NCBI RefSeq assembly: GCF_004120195.1 | Contig: NZ_SCHN01000009.1 | Coordinates: 58-64,057, forward strand | DNA length: 64,000 nucleotides | Source of the DNA: Enterovibrio baiacu | GTDB lineage: Bacteria > Pseudomonadota > Gammaproteobacteria > Enterobacterales > Vibrionaceae | Direction of reading: 5' to 3' | Part shown: in pieces, positions 52,610 to 61,509 of the stretch | Numbering within the stretch: position 1 is the stretch's first letter | Layout: every line of letters starts with the position of its first letter | Translations under genes and position numbers: made by a program | The notes under the pieces: model-generated | Database searches by the model: none | Told to the model about the DNA's origin: nothing | What the model saw: the letters and a program-made list of their open reading frames with translations, nothing else

Positions 52610-53650
52610 ATGCTTGCGATACCTGTTCCGTTCGTTGTTTCCATGCTACTTGGACTACTAGCGATATCACTTTATGCCCAGCTTTCTCAGCAGGGTAAAG
52701 TCGCTAGCATGTTTTTAGGGTTATGTGCTGTGACGACCTCAATGGTTGGTTTACGTTGGACATTTGGACTTAGCATTTTCAGCATCGCGCAACCTATTCT
52801 GGCCTCCATAATTCCTGTTGTTGCGTGGTATGCGTTTGCACACGCCAATCGTGATTTGGGCATCTTGCCTATTAAGCATTTTGTTGCGCCATTATTCGTT
52901 ATTATTAGCGCTGTATCTCAACCTTGGTTGGCACTTCCACTAGATGTACTACTTACTTTAATTTACGCTTGCTATGGAGTGGCACTAATCCGCTTTTCGT
53001 CAAAAGAAACAGCACTGATTAATGTTTCATTAGGGAATTGGGAAGGAGTAAAGAAAGCGGAGAATATTGCGGGATGGATGCTGATATTTTCTGCGTGTGT
53101 AGATACGCTCATGTCGTTAGATTTCACTTTTAATCAAGGTGGATTTTCACTGTATATCCTTACTGCGGCACATTTGATTCTTCTACCCGTGTTATCGTTA
53201 GCTGTAATTGTAGTGGGCATTAATACACCTATTTCATATGAGTTAAAATCTAAACAAATCAGCCCCAATGACGAGACAAGTAATTCCCAAGTAATGACCA
53301 GTGAGAGAGCTCACGAGATCTCTTTACTGTTAGACTCTAAAATCCGACAAGACAGACTTTACTTAGACCCTGAGCTAACCCTTTCAAAACTGACACGAAA
53401 GTTAGGTATACCAGCAAAACAAATTTCAATTGCAGTTAATCAGGTACACGAAAAGAATATTTCTAAGATCATAAATGGGTATCGCATAGAGCATGCCATG
53501 CACTCCTTGGATACGTCACAAGATACTATTACGCAAATATTCATGAATTCTGGTTTTCAGACCAAGTCTAACTTTAATCGTGAGTTTTCAAGAGTCGTGG
53601 GTATGACTCCAAGTGAATACCGTAAAAGTAAAGCTCAGCACCCTAAGTAA
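52610..53650 (+). CDS. Membrane-bound AraC-family transcriptional regulator
   Basis: About 346 residues. Residues 1-225 form seven predicted membrane helices; a short linker leads to a C-terminal AraC-type DNA-binding domain (about 250-340) with LTLSKLTRKLGIPAKQISIAVNQ and the second helix-turn-helix ITQIFMNSGFQTKSNFNREFSR, ending GMTPSEYRKS. This layout suits a one-component sensor that binds DNA from the membrane. The ATG at 52610 has AGGA upstream; the frame is open to 52529 from a poor TTG. It is divergent from the DUF805 pair, a likely target. Confidence 0.83.
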   Translation: MLAIPVPFVVSMLLGLLAISLYAQLSQQGKVASMFLGLCAVTTSMVGLRWTFGLSIFSIAQPILASIIPVVAWYAFAHANRDLGILPIKHFVAPLFVIISAVSQPWLALPLDVLLTLIYACYGVALIRFSSKETALINVSLGNWEGVKKAENIAGWMLIFSACVDTLMSLDFTFNQGGFSLYILTAAHLILLPVLSLAVIVVGINTPISYELKSKQISPNDETSNSQVMTSERAHEISLLLDSKIRQDRLYLDPELTLSKLTRKLGIPAKQISIAVNQVHEKNISKIINGYRIEHAMHSLDTSQDTITQIFMNSGFQTKSNFNREFSRVVGMTPSEYRKSKAQHPK

Positions 53651-53718
53651 GATTCACTATTAATATGGAAGATCTAATAGCTAACTTTGCCATACATTTC
53701 CTAATCTGTTTAGGTCGA

Positions 53719-53738
53719 GTTAGAGCCATTACTCTAAC
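53719..53738. repeat. Inverted repeat GTTAGAG/CTCTAAC
   Basis: A perfect 7-bp stem with a six-base loop, 70 bases after the AraC-type gene. No T-tract follows. The GTTAGAG and CTCTAACAA sequences resemble the ends of integron recombination sites, but no complete site can be drawn here. Confidence 0.4.
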
Positions 53739-53946
53739 AAACTTTTGTCCAAAAGTGAGTTTGAAACAGCAAACCTCGTCAGTGTTGCCTCATTAGTTTT
53801 CGATAGATTTCCTTATGCCAAACGTGAAGTGTGTGGAAATCCCCCATTTTGTCGTTTTCTCTCGCTACCGCCTCTATCGAACTCCATGATATCCTCTTTA
53901 AAACATGCGCTTATGATCATTTTTGGCATTTATCCGATACATAAAA

Positions 53947-54001
53947 ATCCTGAAATGGAGTGTTTAAACACCCCATTCTGGGATATAACAAATTGTTAGG
54001 T
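53947..54001 (+). other. Imperfect palindrome ending in an integron-type GTTAGGT box
   Basis: An imperfect 38-base hairpin (53947-53984; ATCC at one end, GGAT at the other, GTGTTTAAACAC at the centre) is followed by TAACAAATTGTTA and the box GTTAGGT (53995-54001), which fits the GTTRRRY recombination consensus. It would mark the left border of the module that ends at 54773-54826. Confidence 0.45.
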
Positions 54002-54015
54002 GCTTAGGAGGAAAA

Positions 54016-54291
54016 ATGAAAATTAATAACCTTGATAGACAAATTAGTATGTTGTGTCCAACTTGTGGTTGTAAAGAATTCTCTTTCGATGAACATGATG
54101 AGAATGGACTTGTTACTTGTACTCAGTGTGAACGCCAACTGACTCGTGCAGAACTTGTCTCTGAGAACTCTGAGTTAATAGCAGAAAATCAAAATGAGCT
54201 CGCTAAAGAAGCACAAAAGCAAATCGAAGCTGAAATGAAAAAGATGGTTAGAGATGCATTCAAAGGAAACAAGAATATAAAATTTAAATAG
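54016..54291 (+). CDS. Small zinc-ribbon protein
   Basis: A 91-residue protein with a zinc-ribbon (LCPTCGC at about 13-19 and CTQC at about 35-38), then a long charged helix (about 45-85) likely to form a coiled coil and a basic end. I do not recognise a named family. TAGGAGG precedes the ATG. It is followed after 14 bases by a membrane-anchored protein gene, and the pair lies between integron-like border elements. Confidence 0.7.
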   Translation: MKINNLDRQISMLCPTCGCKEFSFDEHDENGLVTCTQCERQLTRAELVSENSELIAENQNELAKEAQKQIEAEMKKMVRDAFKGNKNIKFK

Positions 54292-54305
54292 AGGGCATTA
54301 ACCTT

Positions 54306-54767
54306 ATGGACTTTGGTGACGGTATAGCACTTTTGGCTTTGGGGCTGTCTGGGTACGCTACATGGCGGACGATTCAATTCAACAAAAGACAGGACTCTCT
54401 AATTGAAACTCAGAAAAAGCTGAATGAATTACTACTAGCTAAAGAAACTGAAGAAGTACTCGATGATCTTAGGGCAGATTTAGGTGCGTCGATCATTAAG
54501 TTAGGTAACCATAAGTATCGTTTGAAAGTTTGGAATAAGGGAAATGCTGAAGCTAAAAATGTAACAGTAGAATTTCCTGACGGTAATGAACTAGTTCCAA
54601 ACTCGGAGCTACAGAGCAAACTGCCTTACGAATCGCTCGAAAAACATGCATCTATTGAGTTAGTTGCAGTAGTTCATATGTCAACTCCAAGAAAGCACAA
54701 ATTGAAACTTTGTTGGTCTGACGAACATAGAAATAAAAAAGAAAAAATCGTATATCCAACACTTTAG
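54306..54767 (+). CDS. Single-span membrane protein with C-terminal beta domain
   Basis: A 153-residue protein with an N-terminal membrane helix (about 5-22), a short coiled-coil (QDSLIETQKKLNELLLAKE), and a C-terminal beta-rich domain (YRLKVWNKGNAEAKNVTVEF) that looks like an immunoglobulin or CARDB-type fold, by inference. Family unknown. It follows the zinc-ribbon gene closely and ends just before the attC-like site. Confidence 0.65.
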   Translation: MDFGDGIALLALGLSGYATWRTIQFNKRQDSLIETQKKLNELLLAKETEEVLDDLRADLGASIIKLGNHKYRLKVWNKGNAEAKNVTVEFPDGNELVPNSELQSKLPYESLEKHASIELVAVVHMSTPRKHKLKLCWSDEHRNKKEKIVYPTL

Positions 54768-54772
54768 AGTGT

Positions 54773-54826
54773 GCCTAACAAATAAGAATCAGTGTCGCGC
54801 AGCGGACACTGATTTGGGTGTTGAAC
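54773..54826 (+). other. attC-like integron recombination site
   Basis: GCCTAAC (54773-54779, fits RYYYAAC) and GTTGAAC (54820-54826, fits GTTRRRY) bound a 54-base imperfect palindrome whose core AATCAGTGTC/GACACTGATT is a perfect 10-bp stem around an eight-to-nine-base loop. Spacers of six and about four bases separate boxes from core, as in attC sites. No T-tract is present, which argues against a plain terminator. Confidence 0.6.
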
Positions 54827-55233
54827 AAGACCATTCTCGAGACACAACATGATAACTTGCCCAAAATCAAGTTATCCGAAGTGAACGCTGTAGAGCATAA
54901 GATCTAACTGATTTCTGTCCAAAAACCATTTAGTGAAGTCCATAAAGCACCATTCTCCGTAGCGATAACCCCCCTCTAACTCCCCCCTTGAAAAGTGGGG
55001 AGGATCAAAAGCGGTGTACAAATCAGACGCATACTTGACCGGACACATCCTTTACATCTTTCTCTTGGGTAGACGCTAAACACGTGGTTTTTCGTCCTAC
55101 TGACTTGGTTAAGTCTGTTCGTTGCCTACCCATTAATATCAAGCCGCACTGTCACAGATTGAGGCACTCAATACGGGAATGTTATTCAGATACTGTATTC
55201 TGGCGAACATGACGTAGCGACGAGTGATGAAAG
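54827..55233. other. Gene-poor region with a REP-like hairpin
   Basis: About 400 bases with no supported gene. At 54980-55002 CTCCCC and GGGGAG flank CTT/AAG in a hairpin preceded by CCCCCCTCTAA, a motif type often seen in dispersed bacterial repeats. Confidence 0.45.
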
Positions 55234-55755
55234 TTGTTTGTACGAAAGTTCTTCAAGAAAGAAAAACCAAGGGTGTACCTCGACTCGATATTTGTTGTGC
55301 CTCGCGGGGAGCTAACGTCAAGCGATGAATGGGGATTTCTGGCGAGTGCCGAGAGTTTTGAAGAGAGTATTCGCTCTGAGCTTGGTGAGATCTTTAACTT
55401 GCCACATATTTCTACTGCGTCAGAGGTGACGCGACGTGATCTTGGTTTGCAGGTGGCAGTTGTGGGATACCGAGGTGGAGAGCTTGTTGATGCGGGTTTG
55501 CATCCCATATCGGTACCAATATTTTGGAAACCCAAGATAGAGATACATTCACGTTTGTTCTATTTAGATAGTCAGAAAACATTCAAAAAATACAAAGTGG
55601 TAGAGCGTTTCTCTTGGTCTGATTTTGTTGGGCGTTCAATGACGCTTAATGGATTGTTCTTTCGGTATAAGCCTTTGTATAACAATAAAGATATGGAGCA
55701 CTTGCTTGTGAAGGCGTGCTTTCGGCTTGTAGAGAAAATGAAATCCTCGTTATAA
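55234..55755 (+). CDS. Hypothetical cytoplasmic protein
   Basis: Up to 173 residues from a TTG start; no ATG fits better and the ribosome site is weak, so the N-terminus is uncertain. The protein is mixed alpha/beta with a basic start (RKFFKKEKPR) and aromatic-rich second half. No family recognised. The coding frame is long for this AT-rich stretch and it is preceded by a gap, so it is probably real but unproven. Confidence 0.5.
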   Translation: MFVRKFFKKEKPRVYLDSIFVVPRGELTSSDEWGFLASAESFEESIRSELGEIFNLPHISTASEVTRRDLGLQVAVVGYRGGELVDAGLHPISVPIFWKPKIEIHSRLFYLDSQKTFKKYKVVERFSWSDFVGRSMTLNGLFFRYKPLYNNKDMEHLLVKACFRLVEKMKSSL

Positions 55756-55976
55756 CCGAGCAGACAACGAACCACTAATGGGATGGTTTTTTAAGCATGT
55801 CCTTAGTTCTGTCCCTAGTTTTGCTCACACGGAAGAGGCAGAATTCACGACGTTCAACGCCTGACACGTGCGAAGCGCGTCCGTTAATATGTCGATATTC
55901 GCAAATTTGATAGTCCAGATTACTGGATGAGGTGTGTTCATAATGATTTTATTCACTAAAATCAAGGAAGCGTCGC

Positions 55977-57032
55977 GTGTCAAAGCAGTATGTGTCTGTT
56001 ATCCCTAACATGGATATGCCCTCCAATATCAGGGGCGTGGGTGGTGGTGCCAAGCTGAAAACGTATGAGCCAACATCCGAAAAGGATGACTTTGTTTCAC
56101 GCAAAATACGTGAAAGCGAAGCAGTCCAAAGCCGCACCAATGGCCCTGTAAAACAGGGAGAGCCGTTTAAAAGCCAATCTGTGCTCGATTCACAGAGCGC
56201 ACAGAATGCCTTCGTCAATGACCAACCAACCACGGACGAAGAGAAAGACCACTTAGTGGTGTTTTTAGGTGGTGCGGGAATGCGTGGCGACTATCAATAT
56301 GACATGGTGCGCGCCTTGATGCAGGCCGGTATTAAGCGGGCTGTTTGTGGTAACTATTCCGGTGTTTTTGAGAATGGCGAAGATCTGGATTACAACGAAT
56401 ACGTCGATATGGGTGCCGATGCGACTTCTGTGATTTTCTATAATCAGGCAGAAGATGACCCTATTGCCCTTCAGATGGTGAACTCAAGCGAGTGTAAAGT
56501 CGAATCCAAATACGAGATGGGTGATACCGAGTGGGTGACATATTCAGGCAAAAACGCCTATGGCGACGAATGCCCCTCCTCAGTGTTGAGAGTGAAGCTG
56601 GCACCAAGAACGCTGGATCTTTCACTTCAGGCATTAGGCGTCACCGCTCCAACCCCGTGTCAAGGTGGGGAGTTTGCTCTCATAGGTTATTCTTGGGGGG
56701 GTGTTATTTCCGCGCGTGCGGCGGTGTATCATGCCAACAACGGCTTAACTGTTAATAATCTGGTGCTGATTGGTGCTCCTATTAACCATAGCCTGGTCAA
56801 AGCCGTTAAATCTCATGCGAACATCAAAAACGTGATTATCATGGACTTAAAAGAACAGGGCGATCCTATCTATGCAGGTATCAGCGATGGTGAGATCATC
56901 TCAGCCTCTTTCGAGCTAGGAAACCAGATGATTCAGGGGAACGGCCACTTTTATTATTCAGGGAATGATAGTGAAGGTAAAAAACGTCGAGAGGAATTGG
57001 CTGCAACACTGGTTGGAATGGGCATTAAATGA
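55977..57032 (+). CDS. Alpha/beta hydrolase, candidate T6SS lipase-type effector
   Basis: A 351-residue protein starting at a GTG with AAGGAAG upstream. A polar N-terminal region of about 90 residues precedes an alpha/beta-hydrolase core: VVFLGGAGMRG (oxyanion strand), IGYSWGGVISARAA (nucleophile Ser in G-x-S-x-G), an Asp in the IIMDLKEQGDP region, and GNGHFYYSG with the likely catalytic His. There is no signal peptide. The gene overlaps a small membrane-protein gene by four bases. This layout, a leaderless lipase plus a small membrane partner, recalls T6SS phospholipase effectors with their immunity proteins; that role is inference. Confidence 0.7.
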   Translation: MSKQYVSVIPNMDMPSNIRGVGGGAKLKTYEPTSEKDDFVSRKIRESEAVQSRTNGPVKQGEPFKSQSVLDSQSAQNAFVNDQPTTDEEKDHLVVFLGGAGMRGDYQYDMVRALMQAGIKRAVCGNYSGVFENGEDLDYNEYVDMGADATSVIFYNQAEDDPIALQMVNSSECKVESKYEMGDTEWVTYSGKNAYGDECPSSVLRVKLAPRTLDLSLQALGVTAPTPCQGGEFALIGYSWGGVISARAAVYHANNGLTVNNLVLIGAPINHSLVKAVKSHANIKNVIIMDLKEQGDPIYAGISDGEIISASFELGNQMIQGNGHFYYSGNDSEGKKRREELAATLVGMGIK

Positions 57033-57349
57033 TCGCAAACATACTAAGAGCACTGACACTTTTATTGCTGGTTTTGGCTGTTATCACATTCAGTGTTAAT
57101 CACTTGTACGATTTAAAAGAGTTCCCAGAGGATGTGACTTACATTTTTTCAGTCATCGTTATTGGCTCGCCAATTCTTGTCATTCCATCACTGATTGCCA
57201 TGGTTGGCATCGACCTCTTCTGCATCGTAAAGCTGAAAAGTGCCAGACACAGGAAATGGCTAGGTTGGGACTTGTTTGTACCGCTACTAACACTTTTTTT
57301 AACATTCAGTGTCCTGAAGAATTGGATCGACAGTTCTGGAATGGTCTAA
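57029..57349 (+). CDS. Small membrane protein, candidate immunity partner
   Basis: A 106-residue protein with three predicted membrane helices (about 5-22, 35-58 and 80-98). It starts inside the stop codon of the hydrolase gene, so translation is coupled. No family recognised. Its position suggests protection against, or anchoring of, the hydrolase. Confidence 0.6.
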   Translation: MIANILRALTLLLLVLAVITFSVNHLYDLKEFPEDVTYIFSVIVIGSPILVIPSLIAMVGIDLFCIVKLKSARHRKWLGWDLFVPLLTLFLTFSVLKNWIDSSGMV

Positions 57350-57531
57350 CCCCTGAATACACTTAGGCAATCCACAATGAACTGATATTTAGTGTGTTAT
57401 CTCGTTGTTGTTTGTACATATTCTGAGCTTCTTTAGCAGCAGTCAAACCAACAAGGAAACGGTAGAAATTGACGAGAAAATGAAAAAACTTTAAGCATGC
57501 TCGTCTCTTCTTTATTTAGTTTCACCTTGCT

Positions 57532-58464
57532 TTAGGTTTGGTCAAATTGAAGGAATAGCTTCGCCGTTTTGGACGGTGTTTCAATCATTGGCAGATGGCC
57601 CATATCCTTCATCACTTGCACTTCTGATCGAGAGACTAATTTACCAAGGATACCAGCACCGGCGACATGCAAGACACGATCATTGTCTCCCCAGATAATC
57701 AGTGTTGGTTTCTCGAAGCCAACGAGTACAGTATCAAGCGGCACAGTGAAATGGACTTGTCCATCTTTGATGTGGTGGATCTGTTGGAAGATCTTGCTGT
57801 TAAGTGGGAAGCTGGCTTCTGCCCGTTTAGCGAGTTCTTTGATCATTACTTCTGGAATGAAGGGTGGCTTGTGAAATGCAAACGCCAACAGTTCTCTGTA
57901 TTGCTTGGCATCACCTACCAGCACAGCGGGGCGTTCTTGCTGGTGCAACATGGCAAACATCTCGCTGTCAGGCGAGGTTGCCACGCCTAGTGGGTTGAGA
58001 AGCCACAAACTTAACACTTGATCAGGGTGCTCTACCGCGTAATTCCCCGCAATATAACCTCCCATAGAATTGCCGCCAATGTGAAACGCCGACAAGCCAA
58101 TAGACGCTGCAAATGCTTGAAGGCGTGCCACCTGAGCTGGCACATCGTAGTTTAAGTCAGGTTGTTTCAGGCTATCCCCAAACCCTGGTAGATCCGGCGC
58201 AATCACCCGATACTTGTTAGTGAGGTGTTTCGCCATTCTTACCCAGTTGTCTTTGTCTGCGCCGAAGCCGTGAAGCAACAGAAGTGGCGTACCCGATCCA
58301 CCTTCCAGATAGGCAATTTCGCCCTCTTCAATCTCCGATGTTTTTAAAGTCAAACCCGATATTCTTCGCTCTGCTGAAATGCCAAGCTCGAATAGCTTTT
58401 CTGGTGGGGTCATTCGGTAAGCGACAAACCCAATGAGTATCAGTACTCCAATGAAATAAAGCAT
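57532..58464 (-). CDS. Membrane-anchored alpha/beta hydrolase (lipase/esterase type)
   Basis: A 310-residue enzyme with an N-terminal membrane helix (MLYFIGVLILIGFVAY) and a classic alpha/beta-hydrolase core: LLLLHGFGADKDNW (oxyanion HG), PDLPGFGDS, GGNSMGGYIAGNYA with the Ser nucleophile, IIWGDNDRVL with the Asp, and KDMGHLPMIE with the His. All of the triad is present. The ATG at 58464 has AAGGG upstream; the frame is open further upstream but lacks a start signal. Probably a lipase or esterase; substrate unknown. Confidence 0.87.
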   Translation of the reverse strand: MLYFIGVLILIGFVAYRMTPPEKLFELGISAERRISGLTLKTSEIEEGEIAYLEGGSGTPLLLLHGFGADKDNWVRMAKHLTNKYRVIAPDLPGFGDSLKQPDLNYDVPAQVARLQAFAASIGLSAFHIGGNSMGGYIAGNYAVEHPDQVLSLWLLNPLGVATSPDSEMFAMLHQQERPAVLVGDAKQYRELLAFAFHKPPFIPEVMIKELAKRAEASFPLNSKIFQQIHHIKDGQVHFTVPLDTVLVGFEKPTLIIWGDNDRVLHVAGAGILGKLVSRSEVQVMKDMGHLPMIETPSKTAKLFLQFDQT

Positions 58465-58888
58465 TATGAACCCTTCCCTGTAGAGAGTGGCAGACCGGTA
58501 TTTCCTTCCCGATCTAATGTAAAGTCTGAAAATGGGGCCAGCATCAAGCCAAACGGCAAGCAAGAAACCATGGTCATGAACTGATTCCAACGGTTCCCGT
58601 TGGGTTCAAAGCCTTTCTTGCATCTTTCATTTGCTTCTATTATGTCCAGATTTAGGCTTTGAATTTGGCTTTTTTTTGAGGTAACGGCAATTGTGCTTAC
58701 TGAGTCTCTTTCCCACATGCTAATAGGAGACGCAGCAGGCAATGTTCTATGGGCGCCATTGTGAACTGATCGTGTTCTTATGGTATGTCATGCGTACGCG
58801 CTCTTTTCACCTCACCGAGAGGTCTCCATAGCCTGAGGCCATCGAAGTGTACGCTTGTAGTGAAAATGTGACGGTGTAACAAGTGGTA
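58465..58888. other. Gene-free region with hairpin near its right end
   Basis: About 420 bases. Open frames here lack start signals and recognisable motifs. At 58856-58903 TAGTGAAAATGTG and CACTTTCACTA can pair with a small bulge, overlapping the 3' end of the acetyltransferase gene, possibly its terminator. Confidence 0.4.
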
Positions 58889-59695
58889 CTACACTTTCAC
58901 TAGTCCACCTTTCTCCATATCCGCACATCGGTAGCATTTTTCATCGCCACAATGGGTAATGGTTGGCGTTGTTTTGATGGCATTGGCGCAGGTTTGTACC
59001 AAAGTTTGCAGCGGATAGGCCGTCCAGGTGCTGTGTCCTACCTTGGCTTGCTGGGATATCTCGGTGAGCAAGGGGGCAAATTTGTTAAAACCCTCAGAGC
59101 AACTTCCCACTGACGTTTCGACAATGCCGCGCGTGAAAGTTTTTGCCCAGCGTCTTAGAAGGTTTCTTCCGGCAAGTTGTTCAGCATAGTGAATAGGGGT
59201 GATGGTGGTGAGTGGCACGCCCATTGAGATGACAAGGGCTTCTTTGGCCTCATCGCATGCATACAGGCCGTAGATGTCATCATTCGTTTGTTTCGACAAT
59301 ATGGCTTCCGCGTGTGGGCCTAACGCCGCATAGCTACAAATAGGGTGGGTGCTACGGATACGGTCTGGACGGTGGAGCAAGGCTTTAGAAATTGCCCCCA
59401 TGCTGGGTTCAAGTCGGTTTTCATCGCCGCAGAAGGTCACGGTGTCTTCAAGTTGCAGCTCGCCGCGGTATCCGTTTTGGCGATACGGGTCACCGTTGGG
59501 TGGAAGGCAAAGTGTGTCGTAATTGAAGGTGGGCACCACGAGGGTGCATCCCGCTTCAAGCAAGGCATCGAACAAGGTATCTGGCCCACCATCAAGGTGG
59601 CCGAATGATCGAATGGACGAATGAACAAACAGTACTTTGTTCTCAAGCGCCAGTGCCTTGATGGCGTGTTGAACATCACTTTGCGTCGTGGTCAC
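58889..59695 (-). CDS. AAC(3)-family N-acetyltransferase
   Basis: A 268-residue protein of the aminoglycoside 3-N-acetyltransferase family: LFVHSSIRSFGHLDGG near the start, LVVPTFNYD, GAISKALLHRPDRIRSTHPICSYAALG with the catalytic His, and TTITPIHYAEQ. Some family members act on non-antibiotic amines, and the operon context (ROK regulator, hexosaminidase) points to an amino-sugar substrate; antibiotic resistance should not be assumed. A Cys cluster (CGDEKCYRCADM) near the C-terminus is unusual. The GTG start overlaps the hexosaminidase stop by four bases. Confidence 0.87.
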   Translation of the reverse strand: MTTTQSDVQHAIKALALENKVLFVHSSIRSFGHLDGGPDTLFDALLEAGCTLVVPTFNYDTLCLPPNGDPYRQNGYRGELQLEDTVTFCGDENRLEPSMGAISKALLHRPDRIRSTHPICSYAALGPHAEAILSKQTNDDIYGLYACDEAKEALVISMGVPLTTITPIHYAEQLAGRNLLRRWAKTFTRGIVETSVGSCSEGFNKFAPLLTEISQQAKVGHSTWTAYPLQTLVQTCANAIKTTPTITHCGDEKCYRCADMEKGGLVKV

Positions 59696-61485
59696 GGCGT
59701 TGCCTCTTTGTTTGTGGCTTTTGATGTCTCTGTCTGGAGCAGTGTCAATAAATGCTCAAGACGGCTTGTACTTTGATTCATCCCACCAGGACGATAGTTG
59801 TTTGTCCACAGATCGCGGTACGTGCGGATCATTGGCTTCAACTCTTGAATGAGCGCAGCCTTTCTATCATCTGCAAATCGTTCGACAAGGCGATGATCTT
59901 CTTGTTCATAACCTTGTGCAACAAGACAAGCAAGGCGCAATGCGTCTACCGTCCAGCGCAGCTCTTTGGATAATGGAGACGAGAGGTTTTCGAGCTTCTC
60001 TTGCCACAGGGCCAGTTCATTCAGGGCGGTATTGAGTGTGTTCGTTTCAATACCTTTGGCGTGTTTGATGTGGCGGCGTGACGCTTGGTCAAACAAGAAA
60101 GGACCAAAAAATGCACAGTTAGGCGTTTGAATGCCTGTCATCAGGTAAATGTCTTGCAGTGCAATCAGAGCATCACACTCTGTTTGAGAGGCGTCAGGGT
60201 AGAACCACAAAATAGCACGCATGACGTCGTTATCACTTTGCTGCAATTCTCCCCATGCCATTGCGCCACCAAAGGCGTACGCGGGGATCGGCATTGAGAA
60301 TTGTTGTCCGTGTCCCATGTCACCCCACTCGGTCACCATGTAGCCTTTCGCACCGAATTTCTTCGCTGACTTTGCGGCTTTACGCATGTGGGTGACGGCC
60401 GCATTCCAACGTCCGGAGACAGATGCAAAACAGCCCGTGGAAACCGCGACATGGAAGGGGTAACCAAATAAGGCAAGTTGCTTATGCTCAGCATCAAATG
60501 GGTGGTCGGGTTCGTAACCCCAGTTAAGCAACGTGAGATCGTCAGGTAACTGGCTGATGAGGTTTGGGTAGCGGAAGAGCATGTCGCTGAAAATCTGACA
60601 GCGTTTGCCATGCTTGTTCGCAATGGCGAGCACTTTTTGTAAGTAGTTTAAATAGACTTTCCCTTTGCCGAATATTTCACACGCTGACTTGCTGGCGCCG
60701 ACCCCTAAATCCATGGTTTCGTCAAAGTTGATGTTTAACGTGTTGCTGGAAAAATTCGGCACGAGTTCCGCGATGAGTTCGTCGACAAAGGTTTCAGTTT
60801 GCGGACTGATCGGGTTTAACCCAAATGACCCAGGACGGTGATCGCCGCGTTGATCTTTAAAGCCGGTTTTCTGTTCGGCAAGGTGCTTGTATTCAGGGTG
60901 GTTTAGCCATTTTTCCATGTGGCCAAAACAGGCTTGGTTTGCGACAAGCTCGATCCCTTTGTGGCGACAATAAATATCGATGTCGCGAATGTCTTCCGCG
61001 GTCATCGGCGTGTAGTCGCGCCATACCGTCTCGTGCTTTTTATACGCAAAGGTATGTTCGGTATAGAGTTGGAGCTGGTTGTATCTGAGCGCACTCCAAT
61101 AATCGATGAGTCGCTTGAGCGCGGGTAGGGTTGGCACGCGATCTCGGCTGATATCCAGCAAAATGCTGCGCGCTGAAAAATCCGGCCAATCTTCGATAAC
61201 AAAGTCGAATTTCAATTCAGCGTCGTTTTCAATCAATTGATTGAGCGAGAGATGTCCGTATCTCAAACCATGCAGGTCGGCGTAAGCAAGGTTCAACCCA
61301 CAAGAGGAATAGCTCAGTCGATACCCTTGCTCTGGCAAAGAAGGATCGTGAAGGTAGGTTAAAAGCGCATGTGATGAACGTGCTTCATAGTCTGTCGGAC
61401 AACCGCGCAGCACGTTCGCTATACGAAATCGCTGTGCTGAAAATCCCTCATTAAAGCGTTTGGGAGCGGGGAATATCAATTCCAT
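59692..61485 (-). CDS. GH20-like beta-N-acetylhexosaminidase, cytoplasmic
   Basis: A 597-residue protein without signal peptide. A small N-terminal domain precedes a GH20-type barrel: FSARSILLDISRDRVPTLPA, LRYNQLQLYTEHTF, IELVANQACFGHMEKWL, and LNINFDETMDLG, whose Asp-Glu pair is the expected catalytic site for substrate-assisted hydrolysis of GlcNAc or GalNAc residues. TEWGDMGHG and a helical C-terminal extension (about 460-597) follow. It lies 24 bases after the ROK gene and overlaps the acetyltransferase gene. A cytoplasmic enzyme implies that oligosaccharides are imported first. Confidence 0.85.
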   Translation of the reverse strand: MELIFPAPKRFNEGFSAQRFRIANVLRGCPTDYEARSSHALLTYLHDPSLPEQGYRLSYSSCGLNLAYADLHGLRYGHLSLNQLIENDAELKFDFVIEDWPDFSARSILLDISRDRVPTLPALKRLIDYWSALRYNQLQLYTEHTFAYKKHETVWRDYTPMTAEDIRDIDIYCRHKGIELVANQACFGHMEKWLNHPEYKHLAEQKTGFKDQRGDHRPGSFGLNPISPQTETFVDELIAELVPNFSSNTLNINFDETMDLGVGASKSACEIFGKGKVYLNYLQKVLAIANKHGKRCQIFSDMLFRYPNLISQLPDDLTLLNWGYEPDHPFDAEHKQLALFGYPFHVAVSTGCFASVSGRWNAAVTHMRKAAKSAKKFGAKGYMVTEWGDMGHGQQFSMPIPAYAFGGAMAWGELQQSDNDVMRAILWFYPDASQTECDALIALQDIYLMTGIQTPNCAFFGPFLFDQASRRHIKHAKGIETNTLNTALNELALWQEKLENLSSPLSKELRWTVDALRLACLVAQGYEQEDHRLVERFADDRKAALIQELKPMIRTYRDLWTNNYRPGGMNQSTSRLEHLLTLLQTETSKATNKEATP

Positions 61486-61509
61486 CTGACATTGTCCTTG
61501 TCATTCACA

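Noticed and set aside
53745-53999. 84-codon open frame before the zinc-ribbon gene
   Set aside because: No ribosome site, no motif, and it runs through the imperfect palindrome that looks like a recombination element; possibly a decayed cassette gene.
54962-55002. CRISPR-like or integron site at the CCCCCCTCTAA hairpin
   Set aside because: Only a single unit is present, with no spaced repeats and no matching recombination boxes; a REP-like hairpin is the simpler reading.
58464-58742. 92-codon reverse-strand frame between hydrolase and acetyltransferase genes
   Set aside because: No start signal or motif; a second overlapping frame in the same stretch is equally open, so neither can be preferred.
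58889-59695. Reading the AAC(3)-family gene as an antibiotic resistance determinant
   Set aside because: The gene is embedded in a sugar-type operon with ROK and GH20 genes and has no mobile-element context; family membership alone does not show drug resistance.
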